A stretch of DNA of 64,000 bases, from contig OY987243.1 in NCBI GenBank assembly GCA_963920765.1, positions 15,748,001-15,812,000 on the forward strand, in the 5' to 3' direction. Origin of the DNA: Ulota crispa. Its lineage: Eukaryota > Streptophyta > Bryopsida > Orthotrichales > Orthotrichaceae. The notes under the pieces were generated by a model. That model was not told the origin of the DNA. It searched no databases and saw nothing but the letters and a program-made list of their open reading frames with translations. Of the stretch, positions 34,853-47,605 are shown piece by piece. Within the stretch, counting starts at the first letter, position 1, and the number at the start of each line of letters is the position of its first letter. The position numbers were made by a program, and so were the translations under genes.

Positions 34853-35038
34853 CTCTCTCTATTTCCGGGTTTTTTTCTTTCTCAAAATCAACCGACTACC
34901 TTGTTACTAAATGCCGGTACTCCCAGTACATTGTGCACAAGATCATTGAACATAGCAAACGCTTTCTCAATGCTTGAAATTAGCAAAACGGAGCTTTTGA
35001 GTGGCTTGATTTGGAGCTTTTTAGAAGAACAGAGGGAG
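34853..35038. mobile_element. Stowaway-like MITE
   Basis: The left end TA-CTCTCTCTATTTCC pairs with the right end (inverse) TA-CTCCCTCTGTTCTTC, with TA on both sides. CTCCCTC-type termini with TA target duplications define plant Stowaway (Tc1/mariner) MITEs. Size is about 186 bp. Confidence 0.65.
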
Positions 35039-35040
35039 TA

Positions 35041-37603
35041 TTAGTTTTTGAGTTTTTAGCAATTTAGGAGTGCTTTTAGCACAATTAGCAGTTTTCTTCG
35101 TAAGCCACTTGAGCTAATTCTGAAAAACCACAGTCGAGATCACTGCGAATCACTCTCGCGATTAGTTGCCACTTTCTCTTGATCGAGCATGCCATGAGAA
35201 TACCGACATAATTCAAAGCAAAATGCATTCCAAAGCTTCGATTTCCACGAGTGTGAGCGGAGACTGCGCAATTTCTTTTATAGATTCATTATAGTTTCAC
35301 ATGTCTCATTTGTAGGCCGGTGCAAATCTGTTTTCTTGCTCTTTTCGGGCTCTTAGTCCCTAGTATTATCAAACCTAGTAGTAAATGGAGAGCTGGTGAA
35401 GTAGTGCTGCGATTGTGAATGACCAAGATCAAGTTTTGGTGGAAACGGAGAATTTAGGGTTCAAGAATCTGAAGGCAACAACTGCTGTTAATGGCGAGTA
35501 TACTGACCATCACTCCGGCTGCTGCTGGTGATGAGCTTCTGCAAGTGCGTAAGAATCTCTTGTACACTTTCCTGCACATTTGCTGTTGATTGCTTTACTG
35601 TTAGACTGGTCATTTGTCCAGATCCAACTTTAATTTTTTTAGGATAAAGGTTCTCTGAAAAGGAAAGAAAATTGGTACCAAAACTTCGACATTTAAGGTG
35701 TTTTTGGATGGTTGGCTGTGCTTAGAAAATGGTTGTTATGGAGCATGTTGATGCCATTGTACTTGAAGGACAAGTAAACCCAGCTACTCAAGTTGTCCCA
35801 TCTCCAAAAAATATTAATTCAAGTCTGCATTGTTGAGGGAATGTGAAGTGTCCAAAAGATATCATCAAGCATGCCAAGTATATAATTTCTATAGATGAAT
35901 AAGCAATACAGATAAGCATAGGTTTCTTTTTGAGACAAAAATTAAGTCAAAACATTGGGATTTTTTGCGACAGAGGGAGTACTCATTCTCAGATGAATGG
36001 GGACCTCACCCTTATCTTTTTTGTACCTCTCATGGAACACAAAAACATTTAATGACAGTTTAAATCACCAGTATATTTGGTTATCAGTAATTCAAACTGT
36101 AATGCAGGTCGGGGTAGATTACCATTTTAGTGCCTCGAGGAACCGGCAAAGGTAAAAGGGATTCAAACTTATCAAAAGAATGAGCGATTTGAATACCATA
36201 CGCTAAGGATCGAAGTTTTCTTGGCGCATTGACAACGTTTAGCAAAGCTAAAGGATTGGTGGGGTTCAAGTGAAGTTGTCTTATGTGGATATTTAATTTC
36301 AGAAGTAATAATAATGGTTATTGGGATTTGTTTAGATAGTCAAATTTGCTTAGACCCCTATAGTCTTTTGTTGATTCCATTTACAGAGAAACAAAACTTA
36401 GATCTATATTATAAAGTCTCATTTATCTATCTAATTTGTCTATGTAATGATATAAATCTCCGTTAACATCTCAAGTTCTATTAGAGAGGGGGAACTCTTT
36501 TAGAGAGGGAGAGCAAAAGGGCGGGAGGGTGAAAAGTCATTGAAACTTTTTATTTTCTAAATTCTACATATTGAGTTTACTCCTCTCTACCCTGGTGCAG
36601 GAATCACGATTGAAGTGCATAATCCTTTTCCGAGCTTTAAAAGGTCAATGTATGCTATTCAAAGTTTCACATGTGAAGGTTTTTTTCTTAAAGAAAACGA
36701 AGACTTTGGACAGGATTACTTGTAAGTACGCTGTGGACCTTTGTGAACTCTGAAGGCTTGGATTATGTATCAATGAAGCGTGGTTGCTTGTTTTTCACAA
36801 CGATATGAATGGAAAAAGAAAGGTTGCTTTGCCTTGTGAATCAACATATAATGGCGTATACTACCAAGTAATTAACAATTTTTTTTATTGGCATTGTGCA
36901 GGTAAAACTAGAAGTTTAGTCTCGGTAGTGAGGCCGTTGGGTCACATCAGCAAGATGCGTCGAAAATCGGTTCTAGAAAGTACGAGAGAAAGAATCCTAC
37001 TACCGAGATGGCTCTATCACAAAGTTTGGAGCACACGGTACCTACCGAGGCATCTGTTACACTGCTATATCAGAACTCTCAAAGGGCTTTCAGAGCTCTC
37101 ATCTTTTTCACCTTTTGTGCAAACACTTGTTTATGCCGGAGGTAAGCTTTACTTTTCCAAATCTCCTTACTCTGTCGTGTTTCGAGTTTCCTTTCCATAT
37201 CGTTGTCTTGTATTGCTGGTGTTCCGCTCTTGTCCAAATTCTCGATCATCCGTGTGCTTTTCTAGGTACTTTGCTGCTTTTTTTATATTTCCAGCTTGTT
37301 CAGTTTTGGTTGATGTTTATAAAGTGAGAGGTTTATCATCTTTTCACTTACAGGACAATACAACCTGGATGGGTGATCCTTGTGAAAAAACTTCAGATTC
37401 ATTCTTAACCCACATGCCCAATCGAAATTAGAATTATGAAGTCTACTTTGGAAGCTAATATTTGGTTACAGAAGCTTTCAAAACACTGATCTTTTTAGTT
37501 AATGATTGTAGGTTATGGTACATTTTGTTACCTTCCATGCACGCCCTTTTCGATGACCGCCGCTTTTGGCTATCTCATCTGAGCAGTTTGGGGTTTAGTT
37601 TTT
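35041..37603. other. upstream region of the F-box gene, possible 5' untranslated exons
   Basis: Parts (35090-35560, 36900-37430) are richer in GC than typical spacer and contain splice-like signals such as TGTGCAG/GTAAAA at 36896-36907 and CGGAG/GTAAGC at 37138-37147. An ORF at 36784-37431 crosses them but shows no domain. I cannot prove that any of this is transcribed. Confidence 0.3.
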
Positions 37604-37926
37604 AGGAAAATTTCATGGATACCCCTGAAGTTTGCAATATTTACATAGATACCCTGCTTTTTCAGGAATTACACAAATACCCTTGGACCATAATTTTTAG
37701 GCATCTAGTGGTTGCATTTGTACTTCCTGCATGATCAATGTTGAAGAAGGGAATGTAATGAAACAAAAAAAAGAAACAACGTGTGCACAAAGGAAGTAGG
37801 GAAGTGGCATGCACAACAAAACAAACACCTAAAATTTGTGGTCCAAGGGTATTTGTGCAATTTCTGAAAAAGCAGGGGTATCTATGCAAATATTGCAAAC
37901 TTCAAGGGTATCCATGAAAGTTTCCC
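37604..37926. mobile_element. MITE, GGGAAAATTTCATGGATACC family, copy 3
   Basis: The left arm AGGAAAATTTCATGGATACC, then TTTACATAGATACCCTG and ATTACACAAATACCCTTGG. The right arm mirrors these and ends AAAGTTTCCC. It lies 62 bp upstream of the F-box ATG, possibly inside a 5'-UTR intron. Confidence 0.9.
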
Positions 37927-37988
37927 ATATTTTTTTCTGAAATGTTTTAGGTTATAACTTTTTGTGTTCTGGATCTTTTCAGAGAGGA

Positions 37989-40900
37989 ATGGCGAAACTG
38001 TATTTCGAAAATTGCTCAGGACGTGACAAGGCATCAGCAGAAGCTGAGGTGGACGACACCATCTGGAAGCATCTTCCGCAGGAGCTTGTGGAGAAGTGTT
38101 TGGGTTATCTTCCAGTTCTAACGATTGCATCGAAGCTCAGGGCAGTGAACAAAACATGGAATTCTTTTCCTGGCACTCCACAATTCATGCCCTTGCACAA
38201 CCACAGGAAGAACATCGACTCCTGCTTCGGGTTTTTAATGCACGGCACGAACATACTGACGCACCGGTGCGAGACTATGGCTTTAAATCACAACACTCTG
38301 AAATGGCAGCAAGCTCCATCTCTCCAGCTGGAAGGTAAGACTATAATTACTTAAACACCAAGTTGGGCAATTTTTTTCATATTAAGACTGAGATAACGTT
38401 TTTCTGGAGAGGTGTAGATTTAAGGGGGCAGTTCACATTAGTTCGTACCTCGTATCAAGTCCCTCTGAAATTTCAGAATCTTGTTGGCATTTCACTATAT
38501 GTCGCAAGTTCCACGTATTGGTTCACTTAGAAATGCTTACCATATTAGCACTTTTTAGAAGTCTTGGCATCAAGATGGAGGGACTTTGCTTGAGATTTGC
38601 GTTGAGCAAAAACAGAAAACCCAACTTCAAAACCAAGTCCTACCTAGTTTAAAAAAGAGCTCTTTCTTTAGTATTTCATTTTGCGTATATAAGTTTAGGA
38701 GCACCCAATACCAACGTTGTACTTAATGGCTTCACTCCCTACAAAGGATGTTCATTCTAGAACTTAAATCTAGGTATTTCATAAACAGCTTATCATTTTG
38801 GTCAATAGCAATAGGCTATCTATGAAGTACCTAGGTTTAAGTTCTAGAATGACTACGATGTGCAGAGAGTGACGCCATGAGGTACATTGTTGCTGCTGTT
38901 GGGTGCTCCTACCTTAACCCAACAACAAAGATGGGATCTTGGATGGAGGTGGGACCGTACATGGAGGTGGGACCTTTAGAGACATAGTGTATTAGAGCCT
39001 ATTTCCATTTGGGGGGCTAGAGGGGTCCATACCAAGCCTAGACCTCTAGCCTTCAACTCTGCAAAAGTTGAATAAACATTCCTGGACCTTCCGGACCCTA
39101 GATTGGAGCTTGGTTTCAAAACTGTATGGCTCGTAGAGATTTCAGAGTTTTTTTCTTTTCTCTGCCCATGGGCCTCCAGTTCCGGTTACCAATGGAAACT
39201 GGCCCTAAACCGCCCATAAGTATGGAACTACGATTGTTGTCATTTTCAACTGAAATTTGCCAATGTAATGGAATCTCTCTCTCTCTCTCTCTCAGGTCCC
39301 CACAGAACTTGCCACGTGGAGTCGGTCTCCGAAGGAATACTGTGCATCAGCCCACATCCAGGCACTTCACCACCCTTCATAGTCTGGAACCCGCTTCTCC
39401 CGGCAACCTGCAAACGGACAATCCCTCGGATAATCTCTCAGGATGAGTACTGGAGCGTGAACTTGGTGGTGGACAAAGCAAACGTGAGCTTCAAAGTGCT
39501 TGCATTCACTGCTCACTTCAGGGAATGCCATAGCTTCTCATCAACCACAGGCACTTGGCATTCTCACCACGAGGGACCTGATGTTCCCAACGGTACTTTG
39601 TTCTTTCCAACACACAGAAATGGCGGTCACGTTGCAGTGGCGTACCAGAATTGCCTCTACGTTGCGGTGGGACGTCTGATCAACGACGTTCATCAAGTCG
39701 GAAGTTTATGCTACGACGTGAAAAGGAATGCTTGGAAATCTTCGTTGTTGGACATGGCGGACATGTTCACTTTGTCACCGGAGCTCGTGACGCTTTATGG
39801 TTATTGGTTCACCCGGGCACTGTTCGTTGCAGCGGACGTAATGTACAAGGTGGTGGAATACGTGAGCGGGGGTCACCTCGTTGGAGATGCTCGTCTTTGC
39901 CCTACAGTGCAGATCTTGGCCAGAATCGTCGCTGCTGGTAACCTTGCAGGTAACTTAAAAAATTTCTGAGCCACGGTCCTCGTCCATTTGCTTTTCTATT
40001 GCCTCAGTCCGTATTTTTCTCGTTTATCATGTACACTAAATAGTGCATCTAGGTTGCCTTACCGTAGACAGTTAGTGACTTATGGTTTGGCCACTTGGAG
40101 GCCCATGCAACTCTCTTAGATACTAGAATTTCACATGGTTTATGACATGGACATTACTAGTTTTTTTTTTTTGCAATTTTGTTGTTGTTGTTAGGCCCTT
40201 CAAAAATTGTTTGTTGCAATAATTATTGCTGAAAATTACTGTAGTTAAAGCAATATTTGTTAATTTGGGAAAAAAACGGATTTTAGGACTTCTGAATTTT
40301 TCATTTATAAGACTTCTTTGGTGATTTAAAGTGAATTTTATGATGGTTTCTTCAAGACCTTACATTAATGATGAAACGTCTTGAAGGACTTATAAAAAAC
40401 TCACTTTATATCACCAAAATACTCTCATATACTGTATACAAAATTTAGTATCCCCAAAATCAGTTTTGGGAAAGGCTGTTTCCCAAGTTAACAAATATTG
40501 TGATAGTTTCAGTAAGTATGTAAATAGTGTAAAATTTCAAGAAAAAATTGTAGGGCAACCTAAACGTAATATTCAGTGTAGAGCAGTCTTACATTTATAA
40601 ATCAGTTCTAAGAGTTTTGTGAAGAGTGTGACCATGACGTGGACTTGGTGAATTGTGAGTGCAGGGAAGTGGACGGTGATTGCCACCACGGTGCTCCCTG
40701 AACGCGACTGGGAAACCAAAGGCTTCGGAGGGTGGTACATGAGCTGCAGAGAACAAGCTGGCCAGGAGGAGGAGAAGCCCACGCTGTGCGCCATGTTCAA
40801 GGTGGACCCATCCTTGTTTCTGCTCAAGTTCAGCGTCAGCAGCGGCGTCTGGACGACGATGTGCGTCACCGACGTGGAGGCATGCACTGGGCTGCAGGAC

Positions 40901-41101
40901 GACGCCTCCTCTCAGGATCCCACGGGCATCATGGTTCGTGTTCGGCGTTCCTGGGAGTGCCAGTGGACTGTGGCTCAGCGCCAGTGGCTGGCTATGAAAC
41001 TGGTGCCTCATTACGAGCCCAGTTGGATTTGCCCAGCTCTGGAATGCTCGCATCACCCTCCACCGGCACCGAACTCAGGGTACTCATCATCATATCCATA
41101 A
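37989..41101 (+). CDS. F-box protein, kelch-like C-terminal part (478 aa, 3 exons)
   Basis: Exons 37989-38334, 39296-39949 and 40665-41101. Donors are GAAG|GTAAGA and GCAG|GTAACT. Acceptors are CTCAG after a CT tract and GTGCAG. Both introns are phase 1 and the joined frame is open for 479 codons including the stop. Residues about 22-65 form an F-box (DDTIWKHLPQELVEKCLGYL, then LRAVNKTWNSF), which in this family binds SKP1 in SCF ubiquitin ligases. The rest, with PFIVWNPLL, VAYQNCLYVAVG, GSLCYDVKRNAWKSS and WTVIATTVLPERDW, resembles the kelch/galactose-oxidase-like region of plant F-box proteins and would bind the target. The ATG is the first in frame after an AG acceptor-like site at 37982, so a 5'-UTR intron is likely. 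Intact, with GC-rich exons. The target is unknown. Confidence 0.85.
38693..38915. mobile_element. diverged AGGTAGGAGCACCC MITE in F-box intron 1
   Basis: The left end TTTAGGAGCACCCAATA and the right end TTGGGTGCTCCTACCTTA are inverted. Inside, the words TTCATTCTAGAACTTAAAT.TAGGTA.TTCAT and their inverse form a second pair of arms. Fully intronic. Confidence 0.7.
40032..40580. mobile_element. TACACTAAATA MITE in F-box intron 2, with nested MITE
   Basis: It starts TACACTAAATAGTGCATCTA with GGTTGCC inside, and ends GGCAACC..TAATATTCAGTGTA. It is split by the element at 40251-40500. The pair makes up most of the 715-bp intron. Confidence 0.8.
40251..40500. mobile_element. CAATATTTGTTAATTTGGG MITE nested in the previous element
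   Basis: CAATATTTGTTAATTTGGG on the left and CCCAAGTTAACAAATATTG on the right are near-perfect inverses. It is homologous to 18690-18948 in the HNL intron. Confidence 0.85.
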
Positions 41102-41181
41102 CCTTCAATTAGTTTTCTCACCTCCAGGGAAACCCTTCAAATTTTTTATTTTTTGAGGAACAAGTTTAAAAATTTTGAACT

Positions 41182-41291
41182 CATGTTCGAGTTAACCCTC
41201 CTTCAATGGTTCATACACCACGTTTGGGTCCATGTACATTTATACGTAGCTTATCTATAAGAAGCCCGCTTTGCAAATAGCCGATCCAATG
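41182..41291. repeat. about 100-bp direct repeat flanking a MITE (left copy)
   Basis: The sequence from TCAATGGTTCATAC to the GCAAATAGCCGATCCAATG end recurs at 41667-41761 (TCAATGGTTCATTC ... AATAGCCGATTCAATG) in the same orientation. The MITE at 41294-41664 sits exactly between them. Confidence 0.85.
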
Positions 41292-41293
41292 TA

Positions 41294-41664
41294 AGGTAGT
41301 ATGCTTTAAAACCGTCACTGTAAGGGCTGGTCTGCCTTTTCATGGGCTTTTAAGACAGGAATATTTTTTGTTGACCAAGAGAAATAGATGTCAAATGTAA
41401 CACTATTTTTTTTCATATTTTTTGAAGTATTATTGAATTATTGATGAATTTTCAAAGATTTCTGTAGTAGACACCTATTTGTGACGTGTAGGTCTCCCAA
41501 GTCTGTCCATGAGGTGAAACCAAGGAATATGATTGGCTCTTGCAATAAAATATACCTTTTCTTCTATATCTAAAGAGGTCCATTAAAAGATCACTTCATC
41601 TCCATTTTTGAGCTAACAATAGGGACGCTTTACAAAAGAGGGTTGCAATTTGAGCACACTACCT
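41294..41664. mobile_element. TA-flanked MITE, AGGTAGTATGC family
   Basis: AGGTAGTATGC on the left and GCACACTACCT on the right, with TA on both sides. It is an inverted homologue of 10318-10719. Confidence 0.8.
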
Positions 41665-41666
41665 TA

Positions 41667-41761
41667 ACCCTTCAATGGTTCATTCATCACATTTGGGTCC
41701 ATGTACATTTATACGCAGCTTATGTATAAGAAGTCCGCTTTGCAAATAGCCGATTCAATGC
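41667..41761. repeat. about 100-bp direct repeat flanking a MITE (right copy)
   Basis: Second copy of the sequence at 41182-41291, about 90 percent alike by eye. Its start TTAACCCTTCAATG also resembles the termini of the piggyBac-like elements. Confidence 0.75.
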
Positions 41762-42296
41762 GTCCATTAGTACAATTGGAATTGTAAACACTATTCTAGA
41801 ATTTGCTCGGCACGGCCTTGAAGTTGTAATTAAAATGCTGCCATTCTTATGTCCAAGAGTAGGAAAGCTAAAATGTTGATAGAAACTCTGAACTGCGTTG
41901 TGAAGATCATTAGCTATACAATAAACCAGGCAATTTTCAACTACAGTACAAGTGAGGGCAGGTTTTCAGATTTTTTTATATTTTTAGGCTCGGTTAAAAT
42001 AGACTGGAGGTTGCTCAGCCTGGGTCTTCATACTGATATGATCAATATTTTGAGCTATCCCAGTAGAGGTTGAACAGGCGAGGTTCTCGGTTTAGGATTG
42101 TGCTTGGCAGGTTCTAGAAAAGTGGACTGCAGCAGTGGCTTAGTAGTTTGGCTGGGTTTACTTCTACCGATTTTTTATTTGTTTTATGGCTACCCAGATT
42201 GTGAGTACCACGGTGATATATTTCAAAATTTTCAGTTGAGTGCTGAGTGTGTTCACAAATGCGGCTGAATTAATTGAATATTTCTACCAGTTTTTG

Positions 42297-42610
42297 AGGG
42301 AAAATTTCATGGATACCCCTGAAGTTTGCCATATTTACATAGATACCCTTGGTTTTTCAGAAATTACACAAATACCCTTGGTTCATAATTTTCAGGCATT
42401 TGTTTGTCATTTTCAGGCATTTGTTTTGTCATGCACGTTACTTCTTTGATGACAAATGTTAAAACAAGAAGTGCAATAGTACAGAAAAGAAACAACGTGC
42501 ACACAAGGGAGAAAGAAATGACTTGCACAATAAAACAAACGCTTGAAACTTATGAAAGGGTATCTATGTAAATATGGCAAACTTCGTGGGTACCCATAAA
42601 ATTTTCCCTT
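42297..42610. mobile_element. MITE, GGGAAAATTTCATGGATACC family, copy 4
   Basis: GGGAAAATTTCATGGATACC with TTTACATAGATACCCTTGG on the left, and the inverse GGTACCCATAAAATTTTCCC on the right. A small duplication of TTTTCAGGCATTTGTTT lies in the left arm (42390-42425). Confidence 0.9.
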
Positions 42611-45401
42611 TTTTTCTTGAATGCTACCATAAATGTGAGATCTATACTGATTAGTTTGAAGTTTTTGCATATTTAGCAGTGTTTTTAGCCACTTGATATA
42701 ATTACAAAAACTATGTTTGAGATATCTGGTGGAGTGTTGTGCTTGAGTGGGGGAGCTTGTGAAAGAGTTTGTGTTGTTTGGGAAACATCTCCACCGACGG
42801 AAGAGCAAAGTTTTTGCTGGTTGCCCCTACTATTTTAAGTTTCAACCAGTTAAAAGTCTCCTAGTGCACAAATCAAATGCTAAAAAGGTATGCAAACTTT
42901 GGAGACGGATGATTTTTTTTCATCTATAACTAATTTGAGGACTCTCAACCTTATTCTTCATCTGAAGTAGGTTTTTGAACATACAAAATTATTGGACCAC
43001 TTGGACTTGGGAGGTTTTGTACTAAAAATTACAAGTAAATCTTGTAACACCTTGCTTAGACTAATGCTTGGAGTTTTAGACATTTGCGTCTTGGATTGAG
43101 TTTAACAAATACAGGAAAGGAATAACTTCCATTATAGTAAAAGCTTTGGGTTTGATCTTGCAATTTTGCCCCTCTCAAGCTGGGATATTCCTTGTTTGAG
43201 TGATTGTGTCCCAATGGATTGAAAGGTTAAAAGTGTCCTAGGAGTATGCAAACAAAATTGAATCAATTTCAATATTAAATAGACTAACTTGATCCATGTT
43301 GGACACTAGTGCCTACCAGAGGAAGGAAAAGTGAGTCCTAGGACCATTGTATTTTATAGTAGCCTACCAAAAAGATTGTTGCATTTTTTTTATCACTCTT
43401 GTCATGAAAAATAAAATAACTTTTAAGGTAGAAAATATATACTCCAAATCACAACTATGATCATGACCTTTCTCAATAAGCAACTTGATAACAAAAAAAA
43501 GCAACATGTCAATTGTTTTTGTTGCCAAAGATGACCTTGAAAAAGGTTTAAAATTAGACATGCAACAATCTTTTTGGTAGGCCATTGTACATGGGAGTGG
43601 TTCCATAATTATTTCCAAATTTGATAGTGCATAGTACGGCATTTCAAAGCTCAACGCTTTTTGAAGCTAGATTTGTTTATCACTTTATTCCTCCAAGTTT
43701 TTTGACAAGGAAAACATTTGATTTCTCATTAGTGGTTTCAAGGCTTTTCTTTTTGTAATTTTCCTAAAATTCTCACTTGATAAAGCTCTTGCTTCTTGTT
43801 TTCTCAAGCAAGAAAGCCCAAGCTTGCTCCTTTGCACACCTTACTTTTGGATTTCTCATGAGAAATCCAATCTTTTGTGTTGTTTTTGCAAGGAAAAACC
43901 CTCAAGAAAACTATTTTTTTGAGGATTGAAATTGCCTTTATAGGCATCATGTCTACCTTTGAGAGTTCACTAAAATGAATATTCTTTAGGTGTTTGTTTG
44001 ATGCTATTGTAGATAGAGACACTCACATTTTGAAAACATATTCAAAAAGATTTATTCATTAATAATCTACACGAGGTAATCTACATGAGGTCATTTCAAA
44101 ACCAATGTATAAATAGTGATTTGTATAGACTAATAGGTTTTTTTTTGTTGATGGTTGGTGTCTTTGATGAGTGCATGAGTTTTTTTGGTTATGAGGGTTT
44201 GTTAGATTGCCACTACATGCAACATGATGTGTAAGTTCTTTGCAATGTAAGTACTATTTGTAATTAAATACAAAATGGATGGCTTGTTAGCATCTTTTGA
44301 ATGGAGACTACTACATCAAATAACAAACTTTTAGTGAATCATGTATTACAAGGCTTTTGAAAATTTTATGTTACAAAATTTTAATTTTATTCTAATCTTA
44401 TTTTCATTTTGTTTCATAAGAAGAGATTTCTCAAATTCTGTTATATATAAGTGATCAATAATTAGAACACCTTGTAGAAAAACCCCTTATAATGATGTAT
44501 AATCTAAAAATTTAAAAAAATGCTTGAGCGCAACATTGAAGGTGATACTACAAGCGATTCCTTCTATAAATTTCAAATGCATCTTCAAATGTGCCAAAAT
44601 TGCTAAAACCATTATATGTTCTTATACAAACTCTAGTAATATCTTGTTCATTGTGACAAATCACAATTCCTCACTCAAGCATAAAACTAAATAAGAATTT
44701 TTTTCTTTTTAAACTAATAACAACCAATTTTAAAATTTAACAAATATTTTTATCTCCTTTAGAAAATAAGGTGTACTTCAAAACCTATATTGCTAGAGGG
44801 TAATACCAATGAACAACATGAGAACTCAAAACATTGAAAGGAGTATTACCATGTTCTGAACTCATGGTTGTTTAACACTTTCAAAAACATGTTAAAATAA
44901 CTCCTATACCAAATTCACCTTCTTAAAAATTTCTCAAACAAAATGAATGATGCTTGTTTCTTCCAATTTTGTAAAACAATATCATATATAATTCTAGAAC
45001 AAAATTCACTTTGGCTTCTCTACAAAATCATTTCATTCTGCACAATACTCAGATTTTAAGCTTTAATTTACTTATAATTTTTGTATAAAATGATACCATA
45101 TTAGAAAGAATTGTCATGGTCACGTTGACCCCATATTTTACATAATTTTAGACTATTAATAAAATTCTAGATTTTGTTTGCAAACATAGGGAGATTTTTA
45201 GATATTAAGAGATGCAAGTCTCATGATGTTTTGAGTAGACCTCTTGTTATTTTCATATGATGTATGCAAAGCATTGAAAGATCTTTGGTGTTTAGAATAA
45301 ATGGACCTTATGTAGTCTAGAATTGCTTCAATAAGTTATATCACACAAGTTTTTAGATTATTATAAAATTTATTACTTTTATATTTTTAATTCGAACTAA
45401 C
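42611..45401. other. intergenic, no gene seen
   Basis: About 2.8 kb of AT-rich DNA. The segment 43355-43660 contains a short inverted pair (GCCTACCAAAAAGATTGTTGCA and its inverse at 43561-43583), probably ends of a 230-bp element not matched elsewhere in the window. No protein-like ORF. Confidence 0.4.
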
Positions 45402-45734
45402 TCACATGACTAGATGACCATGTGTTGAATTGGTAGTCGCATTAGTACTTGGTGGAGTAGGATTTGATGATATTGATGCAATAAGATCCGAAGGTTCTTT
45501 GTGCAATATTTGAACTAAGAAAATAATTCCAACAACGTAAGCAATAAAACCTATAATGTTAAAAAAGAATCCAATTTGATATGAAAGTGTTGGAAACCTA
45601 TTGTCAACTTTCAATAATGGTAAAAGAACTCCAACAAAAAATGGAATTAAAAAGAACAGCCCTAAAATAAATGTAAGCCATTGTTCATTGAAACAATGAG
45701 CACCTGTCATTACTGTTACTTCTACTTCCACCAA
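45402..45734 (-). CDS. possible small two-TM membrane protein (110 aa)
   Basis: ORF of 111 codons with stop, starting MVEVEVTVMTG. It has two hydrophobic segments: about residues 20-41 (WLTFILGLFFLIPFFVGVLL) and about 51-75 (YQIGFFFNIIGFIAYVVGII). Between them is a short LLKVDNRFPTLS loop, and the tail is Ser/Thr/Asn-rich. The order W..FI.G.FF...P...G..L.....VD.R....Y recalls the short membrane region of plant proteins annotated as L18a-like, but the match is weak and made by eye. It stands alone in AT-rich DNA with no visible introns. Coding status is plausible because of the non-random composition, but unproven. Confidence 0.45.
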   Translation of the reverse strand: MVEVEVTVMTGAHCFNEQWLTFILGLFFLIPFFVGVLLPLLKVDNRFPTLSYQIGFFFNIIGFIAYVVGIIFLVQILHKEPSDLIASISSNPTPPSTNATTNSTHGHLVM

Positions 45735-47605
45735 AAGACATTATTTTATGAAACCTTTCAAGGTTGAGGCTTTAGTGAGTTTAATTCAAAAAAATTCTCA
45801 ATTACATCCAAAATATCATAAGTTTATCATATTGGTACCATTCTTTTAGAAATTGCATATACATGCGCAAATATGTATTTAACACTATTATTGTTTTGAT
45901 TATACAAATCAAATTTGTATTTCAAAAATTGCCGCTATTGAGTATCTTTACGAACAATAAAAAAAATCTTATATTTTCTAATTAAAATAATGGAAAATAT
46001 ACTTCAATTGTTAAAATTGAGTTCCAACATTCCAATTTTGAATTTCTTGCATTCAAAGATGCATTAAAAAATGTTGATTTTACTTCCATTTCTATGTAGT
46101 GATACGGCGGTCTCTGCATCCAAGTGTTTTTTACACATTCTTGAGAAGAATTATGTTTTTTGGATTTTCGTTCTTCTCAAATAATAAATCAATAAAAAGT
46201 AAGCTGTAAAATTATGTACATTCATTGCTTTGAAGATTATTTTAGTTTAGTTATGTTTATAAACTTTGATCTCTTCATTGAGGGCATCAACATCATTATA
46301 TCATTTTGAGGTATTTTAAAGCAAATCCATATCATTAAGCAAATGATAAACAAGTAACAATCAAACAATCTTGAAGGTTTTGATGCCAAAATTTTAGGTT
46401 CTTTTATAAATTTATTGCAAGGTAATTGCAAAATTTGAGATATTTACTTTGTTTTGTTAGGAGGTCACTTAGTGTATCTATAGTATACCAAGTGTAGCCA
46501 AGTAATTTTTTGACCCCTAATTACTTTTTAATAAACTATGATTTCAACTTATAATTTTGGGCATTGTTTAATCAAGACTATAGGATTCTATTGCCAACCC
46601 AAATAATATATTAAATGATTTCTAGAGAAGGTTGAAAAATGAACTAAAATGGCATGTTTTTCAACTCAAATATTTATAAAGATCACATTCAAACGACCGT
46701 TGCATCAATATTCAAGAAATGTAAACTTTCAATAAAGCCCCATTTTTGAGAATTTTTTGTGTAATTTTTAAACAACTTTTTCTTATATAATATAGAGGTG
46801 TGAAAATCATATTCAACTTTACAATGTATCCTTTTATTTCAAAAATTTGTAACTAATTATAATTAACAAAAAATATCAATAATTCATTAAAAAAACTTTC
46901 AAAGTAGGAAAATCTACTTATATTTTTTTCTTTTCTTTTTATTTAAACTTTAGGACATAATATAAGGGTCAAAATCTTTGCCACACGTAGGTTGTATAAA
47001 TGCATAGAGCGACTTCCCTGAGGTTATAAAATGATGGAGTTTGTTTTGTATTCTGTCTTTATCCCATTTCCAAGAGTTTGAATTTTGATTTTGGAATTTT
47101 TTTGATTATTTTGTGGTTTGCGTATATAAAAAACAAGCCTTTTCTTCAATAAATTATTTGTGTAAAGGTTCTTACATTGAAAAAGATCACTTTCTGAAGT
47201 TTAATAAATTGTAGTTAGTTTATGAATTAGAAGTCAAAAGTTAAAGTTTGAACATGTAATATTTGCAAACGTACTTTGAACTTTTTCCTATTGTTTTCTA
47301 GTAACATCATGTAAAACAAGCATTTGACTTTGAATCCCTTAGCATTAAAACTTAAAAGGGCTAACAATAAAAAAAACGGTGAAAATTCTTATGTCACCGT
47401 TTTCCTTGCCAACATAAAATAGGTTTAACTATGGGCTCAAGGGAATAATTTCAATGAACTGCTTTCACAAATGTCACAAAGACCTAGTTGTTCTAAAGAA
47501 CAAATTACTAGCTTCAAGAAATTAAAAAGTACTCACATAGCTTTGATTCCAAGTATCACTATATTTGTACTACTAAGTGGAGCTTAACCCTCACTAATTC
47601 CATGT
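45735..47605. other. intergenic, no feature seen
   Basis: AT-rich sequence without a protein-like ORF or a paired repeat. Confidence 0.4.

Noticed and set aside
36784-37431. 215-codon ORF as an upstream gene or exon
   Set aside because: No domain and mixed composition; it reads through sequences that look like splice sites. Mentioned only as possible 5' region of the F-box gene.
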